The notes: generated from the sequence alone by a model not told the origin. DNA of 64,000 bases from Microthrixaceae bacterium (GCA_023957995.1 JAMLGK010000003.1:62001-126000), one strand, 5' to 3'; counted from the stretch's first letter, positions 9,126 through 21,776 are shown. Numbers and translations are program-made.

Positions 9126-9749
9126 ATGGTCACGCGCCGGCGCCGTCGAAGCCGTTCGGCCGCGTTGCTCGCGGTGGTCCTGGTGCTCGCCGTCGGTCTG
9201 GTGGCCTGCGAGACGCCCGGCGAGCCATGCACGGGCGTCCTGAAGAGCCTCGGCCTGCGGCTCACGGAGCAGATGGCCCAGCAGGCACTCCAGGAGCACT
9301 ACAGCGGTGGTACCCAGCTGACCGAGGACGAGGTGAACTGGTGGTGGGCGGCGCTCGCCTTCACCTACCACCAGCCCCGTTGGCAGGAAGGCGACACCAC
9401 CGTGGACACCGACATGACCGAGGAGCTGACGTGCGTGAACGGGGTCTGGAAGTACTCCGACGAGCGGCGAACCACCACCACCACCACGACCACCGCCACC
9501 GCTGCGCCCACCATCGCTTCGGTGTCACCCTCGAACGGTACGACAGCATCCGCTGTGGTGATCTCCGGCACGGGGCTCACGGGTGCCACGACGGTGACCT
9601 TCGGTGGCCACGCGGCCTACTCGTTCAAGATCGCGAGCGACACCCGCATCGAGGCCACCGTCCCCCACGGCAGTGGCACCGTGGACGTGGTCGTGGTGAC
9701 CCCGAGGGGCACCGCCAAGAAGGCAGGCGCATTCACCTACCAGATCTGA
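9126..9749 (+). CDS. Predicted lipoprotein with C-terminal IPT/TIG domain
   Basis: This 207-residue exported protein has an Arg-rich N terminus, a hydrophobic core and a lipobox (VGLVAC, Cys28). Residues 30-110 are an unrecognised domain rich in Trp and Gln (DEVNWWWAALAF). A Thr-only linker of about ten residues leads to an Ig-like IPT/TIG domain (PTIASVSPSNGTT, VVISGTGLTGATTVTFGG, TVPHGSGTVDVVVVTPRG). TIG domains mediate extracellular binding. ATG 9126 is the start that places the signal peptide at the N terminus; an in-frame GTG-type extension to 9003 would bury it. No operon partner is evident. The role is unknown. Confidence 0.75.
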   Translation: MVTRRRRRSRSAALLAVVLVLAVGLVACETPGEPCTGVLKSLGLRLTEQMAQQALQEHYSGGTQLTEDEVNWWWAALAFTYHQPRWQEGDTTVDTDMTEELTCVNGVWKYSDERRTTTTTTTTATAAPTIASVSPSNGTTASAVVISGTGLTGATTVTFGGHAAYSFKIASDTRIEATVPHGSGTVDVVVVTPRGTAKKAGAFTYQI

Positions 9750-9848
9750 CCGCCGGCGACGGGTCGACCGACCGCGCTGCGCCGCCCCGGAGCTTCTGCC
9801 CGTTCGGCTGCTCGGGCGCCGGATCCCTTGCTGTGGCAGGGTTCACGA

Positions 9849-10727
9849 ATGCAGGTCCACCTGGTCGACGGCACCTACGAGCTGTTCCGCAACTTCTACT
9901 CACCCCGGGGTGGCCACACCAACGACGCTGGTGAGGAGGTCGGAGCGGTTCGTGGCGTGCTGCGCGGCACGGTCGCGATGCTCGCCGATGGATCCACCCA
10001 CATCGGCGTGGCGACCGACCATGTGATCGAGTCGTTCCGCAACGACATGTGGGCCGGCTACAAGGACGGCTCGGGAATCGATCCCGACCTGTGGGCGCAG
10101 TTCCCCTGGTTGGAGGACGCACTGCGGGCACTCGGGGTGACCGTGTGGGCGATGGTCGAGGTGGAGGCCGACGACGCACTCGCAGCAGCAGCCGCGGTAG
10201 CGGCGGCGGACGACCGTGTGGAACGGGTGGTCATAGCGACACCCGACAAGGACCTCGCCCAGTGTGTGCAGGGCGAGCGCGTGGTGCAGTACGACCGCCG
10301 CGCCCAACAGTTCCGCGGTCACGACGAGGTGCTCGAGAAGTACGGCGTGGCTCCCGAGTCGATCCCCGACTGGTTGGCACTGGTGGGAGATTCGGCCGAT
10401 GGATTCCCGGGACTCTCTGGTTGGGGTGCCAAGAGCGCGGCAGCGGTGTTGCGGGTCTACGGGCACCTCGACGAGATCCCGCACTCGCCGGGACAGTGGG
10501 ACGTGCCCGGGGTGCGCGGAGCGGCAAAGCTCGCAGCCACGCTGAGCAGCGACTACGAGAACGCATTGCTGTTCCGGACCCTGGCCAGGCTCGTCACCGA
10601 CGTCGAGGTGGGCGCGGTGGACGACTGGAAGTGGACCGGACCGACCGAGGATCTGGAGCAGTGGTGCGATCGGCTCGATGCCCCGGACGTGCTGGCGAAA
10701 GCTCGTTCTCTGGCCGGGACCACCTGA
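9849..10727 (+). CDS. 5'-3' exonuclease (PIN/H3TH, flap-nuclease family)
   Basis: The 292-residue protein resembles the 5'-nuclease domain of DNA polymerase I as a free-standing enzyme. The acidic metal-binding residues appear in HLVDGTYELFR, VEVEADDALAAAA and VIATPDKDLAQ. The helix-3-turn-helix DNA-binding element is LVGDSADGFPGLSGWGAKSAAAVL. The expected function is removal of RNA primers or 5' flaps. Many actinobacteria carry such a standalone paralogue beside PolA. ATG 9849 starts immediately before the first strand (QVHLVDG). The gene is intact and is the last clean one before the frameshift-rich region. Confidence 0.88.
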   Translation: MQVHLVDGTYELFRNFYSPRGGHTNDAGEEVGAVRGVLRGTVAMLADGSTHIGVATDHVIESFRNDMWAGYKDGSGIDPDLWAQFPWLEDALRALGVTVWAMVEVEADDALAAAAAVAAADDRVERVVIATPDKDLAQCVQGERVVQYDRRAQQFRGHDEVLEKYGVAPESIPDWLALVGDSADGFPGLSGWGAKSAAAVLRVYGHLDEIPHSPGQWDVPGVRGAAKLAATLSSDYENALLFRTLARLVTDVEVGAVDDWKWTGPTEDLEQWCDRLDAPDVLAKARSLAGTT

Positions 10728-10774
10728 AGACAGACCGGAATGACAACACCTGTCGACCTATTTGGTGTCTATCG

Positions 10775-10780
10775 GTACTC
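10775..10780 (+). promoter_or_regulatory. -10 hexamer TACTCT before the LAL-type regulator
   Basis: TACTCT lies 7 bases before the ATG at 10788, with no Shine-Dalgarno sequence between them. The arrangement predicts a leaderless transcript. Confidence 0.5.
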
Positions 10781-10787
10781 TTCATTC

Positions 10788-13384
10788 ATGGCGGTTGGGA
10801 GGGGCGACGAGCTAGGGCAACTGCGCGGCGCCCTGCAACGAGGAAGCTTGGTCGTGGTGTCTGGCGGCGTCGGGATGGGCAAGACCACCCTGGTGCAGGC
10901 GCTCGAAGCCGACATGGGTCGGCTTCTCACCGGTCAGTCCCTACCGTGCACGGCGCAACGGACGTACCAGCCGATTCTGAATGCCCTGTCCTGGGCTCCT
11001 GTGTCGGTGGAACCGCCGCTCATGGCAGATCGGGTGAGACAGGAGCTCGGTGCCGCCGACACCTTGGTGCTCGAGGATGTCCAGTGGTCCGACGAGGGCA
11101 CCTTGGCGGTGCTGGTCGGCTTGGCAGGACACTGTGGCGTGGTACTCACCGTCGAGCCCAGCAGCTCGACGGCACAGAGGGTCCGCCGTCTGGGTCACTC
11201 GCTGGGAGCGGAGTTCATCGACCTGAGACCTCTGGGACCCAGTGAATCGCGGGAACTCGTGGACGAACTGCGCCCCGATCTGATGATCGGCGAGAGGCAG
11301 AGGCTGGCCGACGCCTCAGGCGGGAACCCGATGGTGGCGCGACTGCTCGCCAACTCGTTCGATCGCGGCCTGGTGCCCCGCGGGGACGACAGGGCGCTGG
11401 TGTCGGCGGTCGTGCGACGCTGTTCGGCGCCGGCGCGCACCACACTCGCCCTGCTTGCGATGGCACCTGGTCCGCTGCCACTGGATCAGCTGGGCGAGAT
11501 CGAGGAGCTCAAGGGTGCTGGTCTGGTGACCGAGGAGCCTGATGGCTTCATCGGGCCGACACACAGGCTGTTCGCGGATTGGGCCCTGGAGTCGTTGGGG
11601 ACCGATGATCGCCGGGGACTGGCTGCCGTGCTCGCCGAAACGCCCGGTATACCGCGACGCCAACGCGCCGAATACCTGCTGGAGGCCGGTCGCGCGCGCG
11701 AGGCGCTCACACTCGCCACCCAGTGCCGTGCCGATCCGGTTCCGTCGGCGGAACAGGCCGCTGTCCTGCTGACCGCGGCGCGTGCATCCAAGCAGCTCCA
11801 CGACGCCCCCTCGATGGTCGACCCTGCGGAGCTGATCGATGACGGTGCCCACCACCGGCTGCTCGTTCGAGCTGCCGGCGCACTGAAACGACACCGGCCG
11901 CTTTCGCGACGCCGCCGAGCTGCTGGGTGATCTCAACAGCATCGAAGAACGGTCGCGTGCCGCGGCTGCAGTGGAGATGCTGCGCTCAGCGATCGGTTGT
12001 GGTGCCCGATCGACCGCAACAGAGGTGGCGCGGTCCATCGCGCCACTCATGGGCGGCGACGACGGGTGCACGCAGCGCGGGCTCGCTCGATGAGCGCGAT
12101 GGTGTTCGGCTGGTCCGAGGACCGCAGCCTCGCCGGCACCGAGCAGGTCGGACGCGCCAACGGCGGAGCGACGGCACACTGCGCTGGCCATTGCGAGGTC
12201 CTCTCGCCCGTCTTGCCGGCAGCAGGGCTGAGCGCCCGGCGCCTGGCGCTGTCGCACAGCCCAGTCAGTCCGACGTGCTGATGTCAACGACAGGTCCTTG
12301 CGGCACCGACAGAGGCAGCCGCAGCGGCACCGGCGAGGTCGTAGCTGAACTGGAGAGCGCGGAACCTGGTCATGGTCCAGATAAGCCTCGGGCAGCACGA
12401 GGAGGGCCGGTCGCTCGCACAGGAGCCGTGCACCTGGCTGGCACCCACGGCGAACCGGTGGGCGATCGAGTTCCACCCCGCTGATGTGCTTGAGCCGGTT
12501 CTACGACGGAGCTGATCATGACGAAGCTCCTCACATGGTTGCGTCGTTCGTGCGAACGGCCCCGGTCCGTCTCGAGACCCGCGCGGTCGCAACTGCGGTA
12601 CTGGCCACGCTGCTGGCCGATCGTCGGGAGATCGAACGAAGCGGCGAGGTCATCCGGGACTGGATCGCGCCAGCGGCGCTGGAGGGTTTCGCGACGATGA
12701 TCCAGGCGGTTCTGCCTGGGGCGACCCAGCGGGCCTGGATACTCGGTGACAATGGTCGAAAGGCCGTTCGGTTGGTCTCGCTGGGCGACCGACCTGGTTC
12801 CGGCTGGCTACCCGACGCTTGCGGGAACCCAGGTCGTCTGGCGCTGGGGCCCAGTACGAAGCCGGCATGGAGCTCACCGCACCGGATCCCGTCTCCTCGA
12901 CCGTGCCGAACTCGAGGCCGATGCGATCAGAGCGCTCGCAGAGGAGATGCCGAGGTGGCCGCGGATGGTTTCCTGGCTGCTGCGGGAGTCGTGGAGACCG
13001 ATTCTCCGTAGATGCGCCCTGCGTTCGTTGTAGTGCGGGCCGCGCACCTCACCGCAGCCGGACGACCGATCGGGCTGTCGAGATCTCGAGGGCGTCGAGG
13101 CGGAACTCGACGGGGCAGGGTGCGCGGCGTTGCGACCGCGGGTGGTGTCGGCATTGCGTGAAGCCGACGGTCGAGGCACCACGGGAACCTGCGGATCGCG
13201 CCCGGCGAAGGGATCACGCTCCGTGGAGCGAGCCGTGATGTCTCTCGCCGCAGAAGGACCCGGACCGCGAGATTTGCTCCGCTGGCTCGGCATCGCTCCG
13301 GCGACGGTGCAGTCACACGTACGTTCAGCCAAGCAGAAGCTGGGCGCGAGGGAGTCGGCCACGTGCGCTGGCAGCGTCGACTAG
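10788..13384 (+). pseudogene. LuxR-family large ATP-binding (LAL/MalT-like) regulator, broken by several frameshifts
   Basis: The first 380 codons are clean: VGRGDELGQL, Walker A (SGGVGMGKTTL), Walker B (TLVLEDVQWSD), then winged-helix and TPR-like parts of an AAA/STAND ATPase. Near 11890 the frame shifts (RAAGALKR continues as FRDAAELLGDLNS in another frame), and further shifts follow at about 12090, 12480, 12770 and after 13000. A clean fragment at 12500-12760 (VASFVRTAPVRLETR and on) and a LuxR-type helix-turn-helix at about 13230-13360 (LGIAPATVQSHVRSAKQKLGAR) show that the remainder is one protein of about 860 residues, the usual LAL size. Either the gene is decaying or this stretch is badly assembled; the same defect affects its neighbours. 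Confidence 0.75.
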
Positions 13385-13831
13385 GTATCCGGGGTCGAAC
13401 GAGAACATGGTGCTGTGGCCCGGGGCCGAGCCTGCGCCTCTGCAGTTCGAGATCCGCACTCGGGTATCCGCAGTTCGTCGATGCGCATCCTGACCTGAGC
13501 GGCAGCCGCTGCGGTGGTTCCCATGCGAAGTCGAGCGCGGGCATCGGCCAGGCGACGCGCTGCAGTGCGCGGGCTCACGTTGACCTTTCGCGCTGCCGCG
13601 TCCACGTCGAAGCCCTCCGAGACTCAGTACCTGGAGATGGCTGCTGTCGAGGCCCTCGGTAAGCGGTCGGTGTTCGGCGTCGTACCACTCGGCCTCGGCC
13701 AGGCGACGACCCTCGTCCCAGATTCCAGCTGCAGCATCGGCGTCATCGACTGCAACCGCAATCGACGCGCCCCGAATGAGCAGCTCGATCGTGGACTCGA
13801 CTCGAACGTCTTCAGAATCGATGACGACCAT
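13381..13831 (-). pseudogene. Small helix-turn-helix regulator with one frameshift
   Basis: On the minus strand an ATG at 13831 opens VVIDSEDVRVESTIELL and runs to about 13622, where a one-base slip is needed to continue into GFDVDAAARKVNVSPRTAARRLADARARL. That is a LuxR/sigma-type helix-turn-helix with the pattern of actinobacterial regulators, and it ends at 13381. About 150 residues result. The N-terminal half would be the end of a sensor domain if the real start lies further upstream. The C terminus meets the end of the LAL-type gene. Function is not assignable beyond DNA binding. Confidence 0.55.
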
Positions 13832-14154
13832 GAGGGGTGTAGGCGCCAAGGATCCTCGGGGACCTCGGTTGGCAGGCGAGTGGCGCGATCGGCAGCACGA
13901 ACTCGATCGCTATGGCATCGTCGAGAGCTTCGCATCACCACAGACGACCAGCCTGGGTGGTCGGGGCGCCTCGGAGAGTGGTGTTCGGTCTGTAATGGAG
14001 GCACCTGTCCTGTGTTCTCGCCCGCGCTTGGCAGGAAATGTGGATGTTTCCGACACAACGAGCTGTGAGCATCCTAGGCGGATCCCGAGAGGGATCTGCG
14101 GCTGGATGCCGTTGCCAGGGTCGGTTCGCCGACGGCGGCTGGGAGGGGAAACAG
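13832..14154. other. Intergenic stretch upstream of the giant Ig/RTX gene
   Basis: No recognisable gene was found. It may hold the 5' part of the minus-strand regulator in a shifted frame. A small hairpin, GATCCC/GGGATC with a GAGA loop, lies about 70 bases before the Ig/RTX start, and GGGAGGGGAAACAG is a good ribosome site for ATG 14155. Confidence 0.4.
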
Positions 14155-15584
14155 ATGAGGTTGTTTCGGGTGGTAGCACCACTGTTGGCGGTGGCCTTGA
14201 TGGTTATGTTCGTGCCGGTGGTGGAGGTCGGAGCGCAACCTGGCGCTCCGACCCTCACCGGCTATCCGCAGGGAACGATCGGTAGCGACAACGCCGCTTT
14301 CAGCTTCCATGCATCGGGCGCCGACAGCTACCAGTGCCGGGTCTTCGATACCGGTACTGCCGAGGCGGTGCTCGGCCCGCATGGGCCAACTGCACCGGGT
14401 CGACCACCGGCTACCACCAGGCCACTTCCCAACCCGAGGGTGAGCGCACCTTCGAGGTCCGCGCCCTCGAGGGCGGCACGCCCGGACCGTCGGTCGAACA
14501 CGATTGGTGGTCACATCAGATCCGGTGGGTGGATCTCGGAGCCCACAGGTACCTACGACTCGCGGTACGTCACCACCACGTTCACTGCTCCGGGCGCGGC
14601 GTCGTCTCGGTGTCGACTGGAACGGGCTTCCGCTGGATGGGGAAGCTGTCTGGGCAGCCCGCCAGCAGGGCATGTGGAGTCGGCCTGCTCGGTCGACGGC
14701 GCCTACACCCTCGAGGTGCGTGCCGTCGACGCGGCGGGCCCGGCCCGGTGGCTACGGCCAACTTCTGCGGTGGCCGCGGATCTGGACATCGACTGGATCT
14801 CGAAGCCTGAGGGCACCACGTCGTCCCGGTATGTGACGGTCTACGTTCACTGCCATCTGCAACCGAAGCCTCGACTGCCGGACTGACACAGGATCTGGGG
14901 ATTGTTCAAGCAGCTCCGGCCAGCAGGGCATGTGGGAGTCCACAAGGCTGGCCGACGGCGAACACACCCTCGAGGTGCGTGCGAAGGACGCAAAGGGCAC
15001 GGGCACCGTGGCCAGCGCCACCTTCTCACGGTGAGCGGCGCACTTGGCGTGAACTGGGTGTCGAGGCCGGCAGGCGCCTTCACCTCCCGGTATGTGACAG
15101 CGACGTTCACCGCGCCCGGGGCCGTCGACTTCCAGTGTCGGCTCGACGGCCTTCCCGCTGCGTGGGGGAGCTGCTCGGGCAGTTCGGGGCAGCAGGGCAT
15201 GTGGAGTCGCCCTGTTTCGATCCCGGAACCCACACTCGAGGGTGCGCTCGCGACAACGGCAACATCGGCGCAGCGCCAGAAAGCACCACGTTCACGGTGC
15301 AGCGACCGCTCATGCGGAGTGGATCGCCCGCCCACAGGGCAGCCTCGACGGAACGGCTGCACGGCAACGTTCACGGCACCCGGAGCCACCGGGTTCAAGT
15401 GCAAGGTCGACGGTGGGACGTACGTGAACTGCGGGTCTGGAATCCAGGGCACATGGGCCTCCACCGCGCCGGAGCCCACACCTGTAAGGTGAAAGCTGTC
15501 GATGGTACGGTTGAGGCTCCGGAGGCATCCACGACTTCACGATCGCACCGTCCACGGGGCCCTCACTCGAGGTGGAATGTCACC

Positions 15585-17000
15585 TCCGGTCCTGCTGCCG
15601 GATCCACGATCGCCACTTCATGGGCTGCGCTGTCGTGGAGGCAGCCGGTGCTGAGTGTTACCGGTGCTGAACTTCGACGGCCCCGACAGCGACCTGTCCG
15701 ACCGGAGCTGCTACACCCCGTGGCCAACTCCTACCTCGCTCTACGGCAGCTACACCGACCTGGCGGATGGCACCCACACCCTGCGCGTGAGGCAGAGGCA
15801 ACGGGCGGTTCAAAGGGGCCCGCTCGAACACACCTTCACCGTGGAGACCGCTCCGCCCTGACCGTCGCGGTGGTCTCCGGTCCTGCCGCCGGGATCCACG
15901 ATCGCCACTTCCTGGGCCGCGTTGTCGTGGGAGGCAGCCGGTGCTGGTGTTACCGCGTTGAACTCGACGGCCCTGACAGCGACCTGTCCGACCGAGCTGC
16001 TACACCCCGTACAACCTCACCTCGCTCTTACGGCAGCGCCAACCGCGATGCCCACACCCTGGTGCGTAGAGTGGGCAGAGTGCAACGGGCGGTTCAAAGG
16101 CCCGTGCTCGAACACACCTTCACCGTGGAGACCGGGCCCGCCCTGGACCGTCGCGGTGGTCTCCGGTCCTGCTGCCGGATCCAATGATCGCCGTTTCCGC
16201 GCTGCGTTGTCGTGGAGGCAGCCGGTGCTGAGCGTTACCGCGTTGAACTCGACGGCCCTGACAGCGACCTGTCCGACCGGAGCTGTTACACCCCGTACAA
16301 CGCCTACCTCTCGCTCTACGGCAGCTACACCAACCTGGCGGATGGCACCCACACCCTGCGCGGAGGCAGAGGCAACGGGCGGTTCAAAGGGGCCCGTCCT
16401 CGAACACACCTTCACCGTGGAGACCGACCCGCTCCTGACCGTCGCGGTGGTCTCCGGTCCTGCTGCCGGATCCACGATCGCCACTTCCTGGGCTGCGTTG
16501 TCGTGGCAGGCAGCCGGTGCCGAGTGTTACCGCGTTGAACTCGACGGCCCTGACAGCGACCCGTCCGGACCGGAGCTGCTACACTTCGTACAACGCCTAC
16601 CTCTCGCTCTACGACAGCTACACCGACCTCGCGGATGGCACCCACACCCTGCGTGTCCAGGCCGAATCCACCGGCGGCACCGCCGGACCGTTGCTGGAGC
16701 ACACCTTCACGGTCCAGAGCGGACCGTGGGCGAGCTTCTGGTCGCGCCCGCTTAACCGTGCCGCCCACGAGCACTGCTGCGTTGTCATGGTCTGCTCCGG
16801 GCGCAGCCTGTTACCGCTGAACTCGACGGCCCTGACAGCGACCTGTCCGACCGGAGCTGCTACACCCCGTACAACGCCTACCTCTCGCTCTACGGCAGCT
16901 ACACCGGCCTGGCGGATGGTACCCACACCCTGCGCGTACAGGCGGAGGCCACGGGTGGCGCAAAGGGGCCGGTGGGCCAGGACGTTCACCGTGGAGACGA
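15585..17000 (+). repeat. Five near-identical direct repeats of about 290 bp in the Ig-repeat gene
   Basis: Copies begin at about 15585, 15876, 16162, 16453 and 16740, the last with a diverged beginning. Each encodes a 97-residue Ig-like unit with GPAAGSTIATSW, YRVELDGPDSDLSDRSCY and LADGTHTLRV. The steps of 291, 286, 291 and about 287 bp are not all multiples of three, so consecutive copies fall in different frames. High identity implies recent duplication or gene conversion. Confidence 0.85.
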
Positions 17001-20000
17001 AGGCGCCGGAAACCACGATCACGCCAAGCCACTGCAGAACGCCAACAGTGCCAACGCCACCTTCGAGTTCAACGGTGACGAGCCCGCCACCTTCGAGTGC
17101 CGAATCGACGGCGGCACCTACCAGCCCTGCATCTCACCGTGGGGTCCCTCCGGCCTGGCAGATGGTCCGCACGAGGTGGAGATCCGCGCGACGGACAGCT
17201 TCGGAAACGTAGACGACCCTCATGGCCTGGTCGTGGAGCGTCGACACCGTCGCACCGGTGATCATCGACCTCGACGGTCCGCCTCCGGCGACCATCGATC
17301 CCGATGCCGTGCTCACCTTCGACGCGAACGAACCTGCGACCTTCGAGTGCCAACTCAACGACAGTTCGGACGAACTGCAACTCGAGAACCGGCCACCTGG
17401 GCTGCGGGCTGTGCCCGATGATTCCTACACGTTCAATGTGCGCTCACCGACCTCGCCGGCAACCTCGGCGAGGATCGCAGCACGTAGTTGGGTGCTCGGG
17501 ACCGATCCCCCGGAAACCGTGATCGATTCCGGTCCAGACGCGCTGGTCAACACCTCCGACGCAACCATCACGTTCTCCTCACCCGATGCCGGCGTCACCT
17601 ACGAGTGTCGTCTCGGCGCGGAGGATTTCGCCCCGTGCAACAGCCCGCGGACGTTCAACGGCCTCGGCGACGACTCCTACACGTTTGCTGTTCGGGCGGT
17701 CAACGCCGGCAGGTTGGCCGACCCGACACCGGCGTCGACCACCTGGACCGTCGACACGATCGCGCCCACCGTGGCGATCGACAGTGGACCGTCGGGCACG
17801 GTGGGCGTCGGTCCGGCCACCTTCACGTTCCTCCGAGGAGGCGGCAGCCCTGTTCTGCTCACTAGATGGTGGCGTTCCCGAGGCGTGCACCTCGGCCGCG
17901 CCACTGGCGTTCTCGCCGGCACGTCGCACACCTTCAGCGCGTGTGTACGCAACCGGACCCTGCGGGCAACACCGGTCCGACCGTGTCACAGACATGGATG
18001 GTCGATGAGGTGGCACCCGTTGTTCAACACCGCAGCCGGCGGACTACGCGGATCTCCGGCGATGCCACGGTCGGGTACACCGTGTGGACGACGCGACGGC
18101 GTCGGTGCAGTGCAGCATCGACGGTCAGGCGTTCGGGAGCTGCGGGCCGACCCCCGGGCGAGGTGACCTCGACGGGTCTCGGGGAGGGACCGCACACCGT
18201 GTCGGTGCAGGCCACAGACCCCGTCGGCAACGCGAGCGCCCCTGCGGTCGCCAGCTGGCAGGTCGACACGACCGATCCGGTGGTGACGATCACCGGTGGC
18301 AGATGAGCTGACCAACTCCACCACGGGTGAGTCACCTTCACCGTCGAGGATGCCTCACTCATCACGACGGAGTGCCGGGTGACGCTGCGGGCACTGATCC
18401 GTGGACCCCGTGCACCTCGGGTCAGACCTTCCCGGCACTTGGCGAGGGCCCCCACACCATCGAGGTGCGGGCCACGGACGCGGCAGGCAACGTGGGCCCC
18501 GTCGCGGGCCGTCAGTTCGACGTGGACACCACCGGCACCGGTGGTCGTGATCACCGACGGGCCCTCCGGCACCGTGAGCGATCCCGACGCCGAGATCTCC
18601 TTCGAGGTCGACGACGTAGATGCAACCGTGGAATGCCGACTGGTCGGCGACGACTGGAGCGCCGATCAAACCTCACCGGTGCAGTGCATCCGGGTCTCGC
18701 CAACGGTTCACACACGTTCGAGGCCCGGGCGACCGATCGCGCTGGCAACCTCGGCGATGTGGCCGAGCTCACCTGGTCGGTCGAGACGCTCGAACCCGAT
18801 ACCTCCATCGCCAGCCACCCACCTGAGCTGTCCAACTCGGCGAGCGCCGAGTTCACGTTCTCCTCCGACGTCGGTGGTGCCATCTTCGAGTGCTCGTTGG
18901 ACGGCGCTGACTGGGGTAGCCAGATGCCACATCGACCTTCGTCGACCTTACCGATGACACCACGGTCGCGAGAGCCACCGCCGGTGGCCTCACCGACCCC
19001 ACACCTGCGGCGTCTGTTGGACCGTGGACACCACTACCCCCGGGTACCGGAGCTGACCAGCGCATCGAGTGGCACCACCACGCCCGAGGACAGCATCTTT
19101 CGAGTTCACCGTGGACGATGACGATGTAACGACCAGCTGTCGACTCCGACAGCAACGACGAGGACGACTTGCTGCTATGTGACAGCGGTTTCGTGCCGAC
19201 GGTGGGTGACGGCGAGCACACACTCGAGATACGGGCGGTGGACCCAGCCGGGAACGTCTCGAACGTGGAGAGCAGCACCTGGAACGTCGATGCCACCCAT
19301 CCGGTGGTGGCCATCACCTCCGGGCCGTCGGGAGCCATCAACGTTCGTGACGTCGAGTACGGCTTCACCGTGGATGACGACGGTGACGCGGTCACCGTGC
19401 AGCCGGCCCCACTCGCTGGACACCGCATCGATCACATTGATCGAGGACTGCACCTCACCGGTCGACTTCGAGGACCTCGAGGACGGCAGGTACACCTTCG
19501 ACGTGATCGCCACCGACGAGGCGGGGCTCGAGGGCAGCGCCAGCCGGGACTTCACCGTGGACGCCACCGGACCCACCGTGGAGATCACCGATGGACCGTC
19601 GGGGAGCACAATCCTCGACCGACGGGACGATCCGCTTCAAGGTGGATGACCCGGACGCCAATCTGGAGTGCGTCTTCGACTCGGCTCGACTCTTGTGCGC
19701 CGGACGAGGACCTGACCCTCTCGGCGCTCACCGAGGGGACCCACACCTTTGAGGTGGTTGCCACCGATGCCCTGGGCAACGCGAGCTCCGACCAGGTCAC
19801 CTGGCCCTTCGTCGACACCATTGCACCAACGGTCACCATCACCTCGGGACCTGACGGTGAGATCATCGACGATGCCGCCTTCGAGTTCACCGCTGACGAA
19901 CCGGTCGACTTTGAGTGCCGCCTCGACAGCACCGTCGGTGGCAGCCGCTCCGGGAACCCTGCGGTTCCGAGATTCTCCAGCGTCGAGTACGAGGACCTGG

Positions 20001-20390
20001 CGGTCGACGACTACGTGTTCACCGCCGGAACCGATTCTGCAGGACTCCAGCGGTGGGACCTCACGAGCTCTCCGTTCGATCCTCGGTGAACCCGGCGGTG
20101 ACCGTCGGTGTCACCGGCGCAGCCCCTCGGTCTCTCTCCGTTGGCAACCACGGCCTCGTGACGACTTCTCGTACCGGGGTGACCCTCACCAACAACGGTG
20201 CGGCGACGGCCCAGACCTGGCGGAGATCCCACTCAGCGGTGACGTGAACCTGCGCGGTCCGCTGCCGACGGGTTGCACATCGCCCGACGACGACGGCCCG
20301 GTGACCTGTGCCCGAGCGTCTCTCGCGGTGGGTTCGGCCGCCACGTTCGACATCCCGGTCGAAGCGGTCTTCGACTGCGACGTGTGGGGC

Positions 20391-21776
20391 GACTCCGCCA
20401 ACAACACCCTGAACGGCACCACCGGTGGCGAGATCATCTGTGGTGGCGGTGGTGGCGACACCATCCAGGGCCGGGGCGGCAACGACACGGTGCTGGGCTA
20501 CGGTCCTCGCTCCGACGGCCTCGGTGTGCTCGCCGTAGGCACCGGTGCAGCCGTCACCTACGGCCCCGGTGACCTCTCCGGCGCCAGCACTTCCGACGCA
20601 GTCGTGGCGATCGCCGGGACCGACGGTGCCGACAACATCACCACCGCGACCGGAAAGGACCGTATCGACGGTGAGGAGGGTTCCGACGTGATCGTGGCCG
20701 AGAAAAGCCGAATCGATCGACGGCGGAGAAGGTGCTGCCGACGTGATCCAGACCGGCTCCGGCGGCGGCAGTGTGGATGCAGGACCCGGCGACGATGCCG
20801 TGTTCGGAGGCTCCGGACGCGACGTTGTCCTCGGCGGCAGCGGGTCGGACTGGGTGAACGGCGATGCTGGCGATGACCGTCTCGACGGCGAAGCAGGCAA
20901 CGACCTCATCGACGGCGGTACCGGGGCCGACCGCCTGTCGGGAGGCGACGATGCCGACACCTTGTTCGGGCAGTCCGGAGACGACCGACTTCTTGGTGAT
21001 GGCGGCAACGACCTGGCCGACGGCGGCGATGGTGCCGACCGTGTGTTCGGCGGCGATGGCGACGACACCGTACGCGGTGGTACCGGTGCCGATCCTGCGG
21101 TGAACGGTCAGGATGGTCGTGACTCGGTCTACGGCGATGACGGCAACGATGCGTTGGTCGCAGGCGGCGATGGAGACGACCTGCTGGTGGACGGCGGCAA
21201 CGGCGACGACCGGGTGTTCGGCAACAACGGCGACGACGCCAACGTCAACGGTGGCAACGGCAACGACGAGGTCTACGGTGGCAACGGTGACGACGTCGTG
21301 CGCGGAGGATTCGGGGACGACCGTGTCGACGGAGACGGCGGCAACGACCGCATCCATGGCGAGTGGGGCAACGACACCCTCAACGGAGACAACGGGCGCG
21401 ACTACCTCTATGGCGGCTGGGACAACGACGTACTGAACGGCGGAAGAGGCAACGACGACCTGCTCGGGGAGTTCGGTGACGATGACCTGGACGGCGGCAG
21501 CGGGTCCGATCGCCTCGAGGGCGGCTGGGGTCGCGACATCCTGCTGGGCCAGGGTGGCAGTGACCGGCTCCTCGGGGGCCTCGACCACGACTATCTGGCG
21601 GGCGGCGACGGCAAGGACTACCTGAACGGCCAGGAAGGTCGCGACGTCATGCGGGGCGGATCCGGCAATGACGAACTCGACGGCGGACCTGCATGGGGCC
21701 CTGCATGGATCGATGCAGATGACCACTGGAACCGTTTGTACGGCGATGATGGCAAGGACGTCTGCCGCTTCGGCCC
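20391..21776 (+). repeat. RTX (hemolysin-type calcium-binding) nonapeptide repeats
   Basis: About thirty or more repeats of the GGxGxDxLx type are present (GGSGRDVVL, GDAGDDRLD, GGNGDDVVR and so on). They begin with NNTLNGTTGGEIICGG and end with LYGDDGKDVCRFG. Such repeats fold into a calcium-bound parallel beta-roll outside the cell. One frame slip lies at about 20715; the part after it is intact. Confidence 0.92.

Noticed and set aside
12484-13011. Independent 175-residue gene
   Set aside because: Its middle part fits the TPR-like region of the LAL regulator and its end has no family match; it is a frame fragment of that gene.
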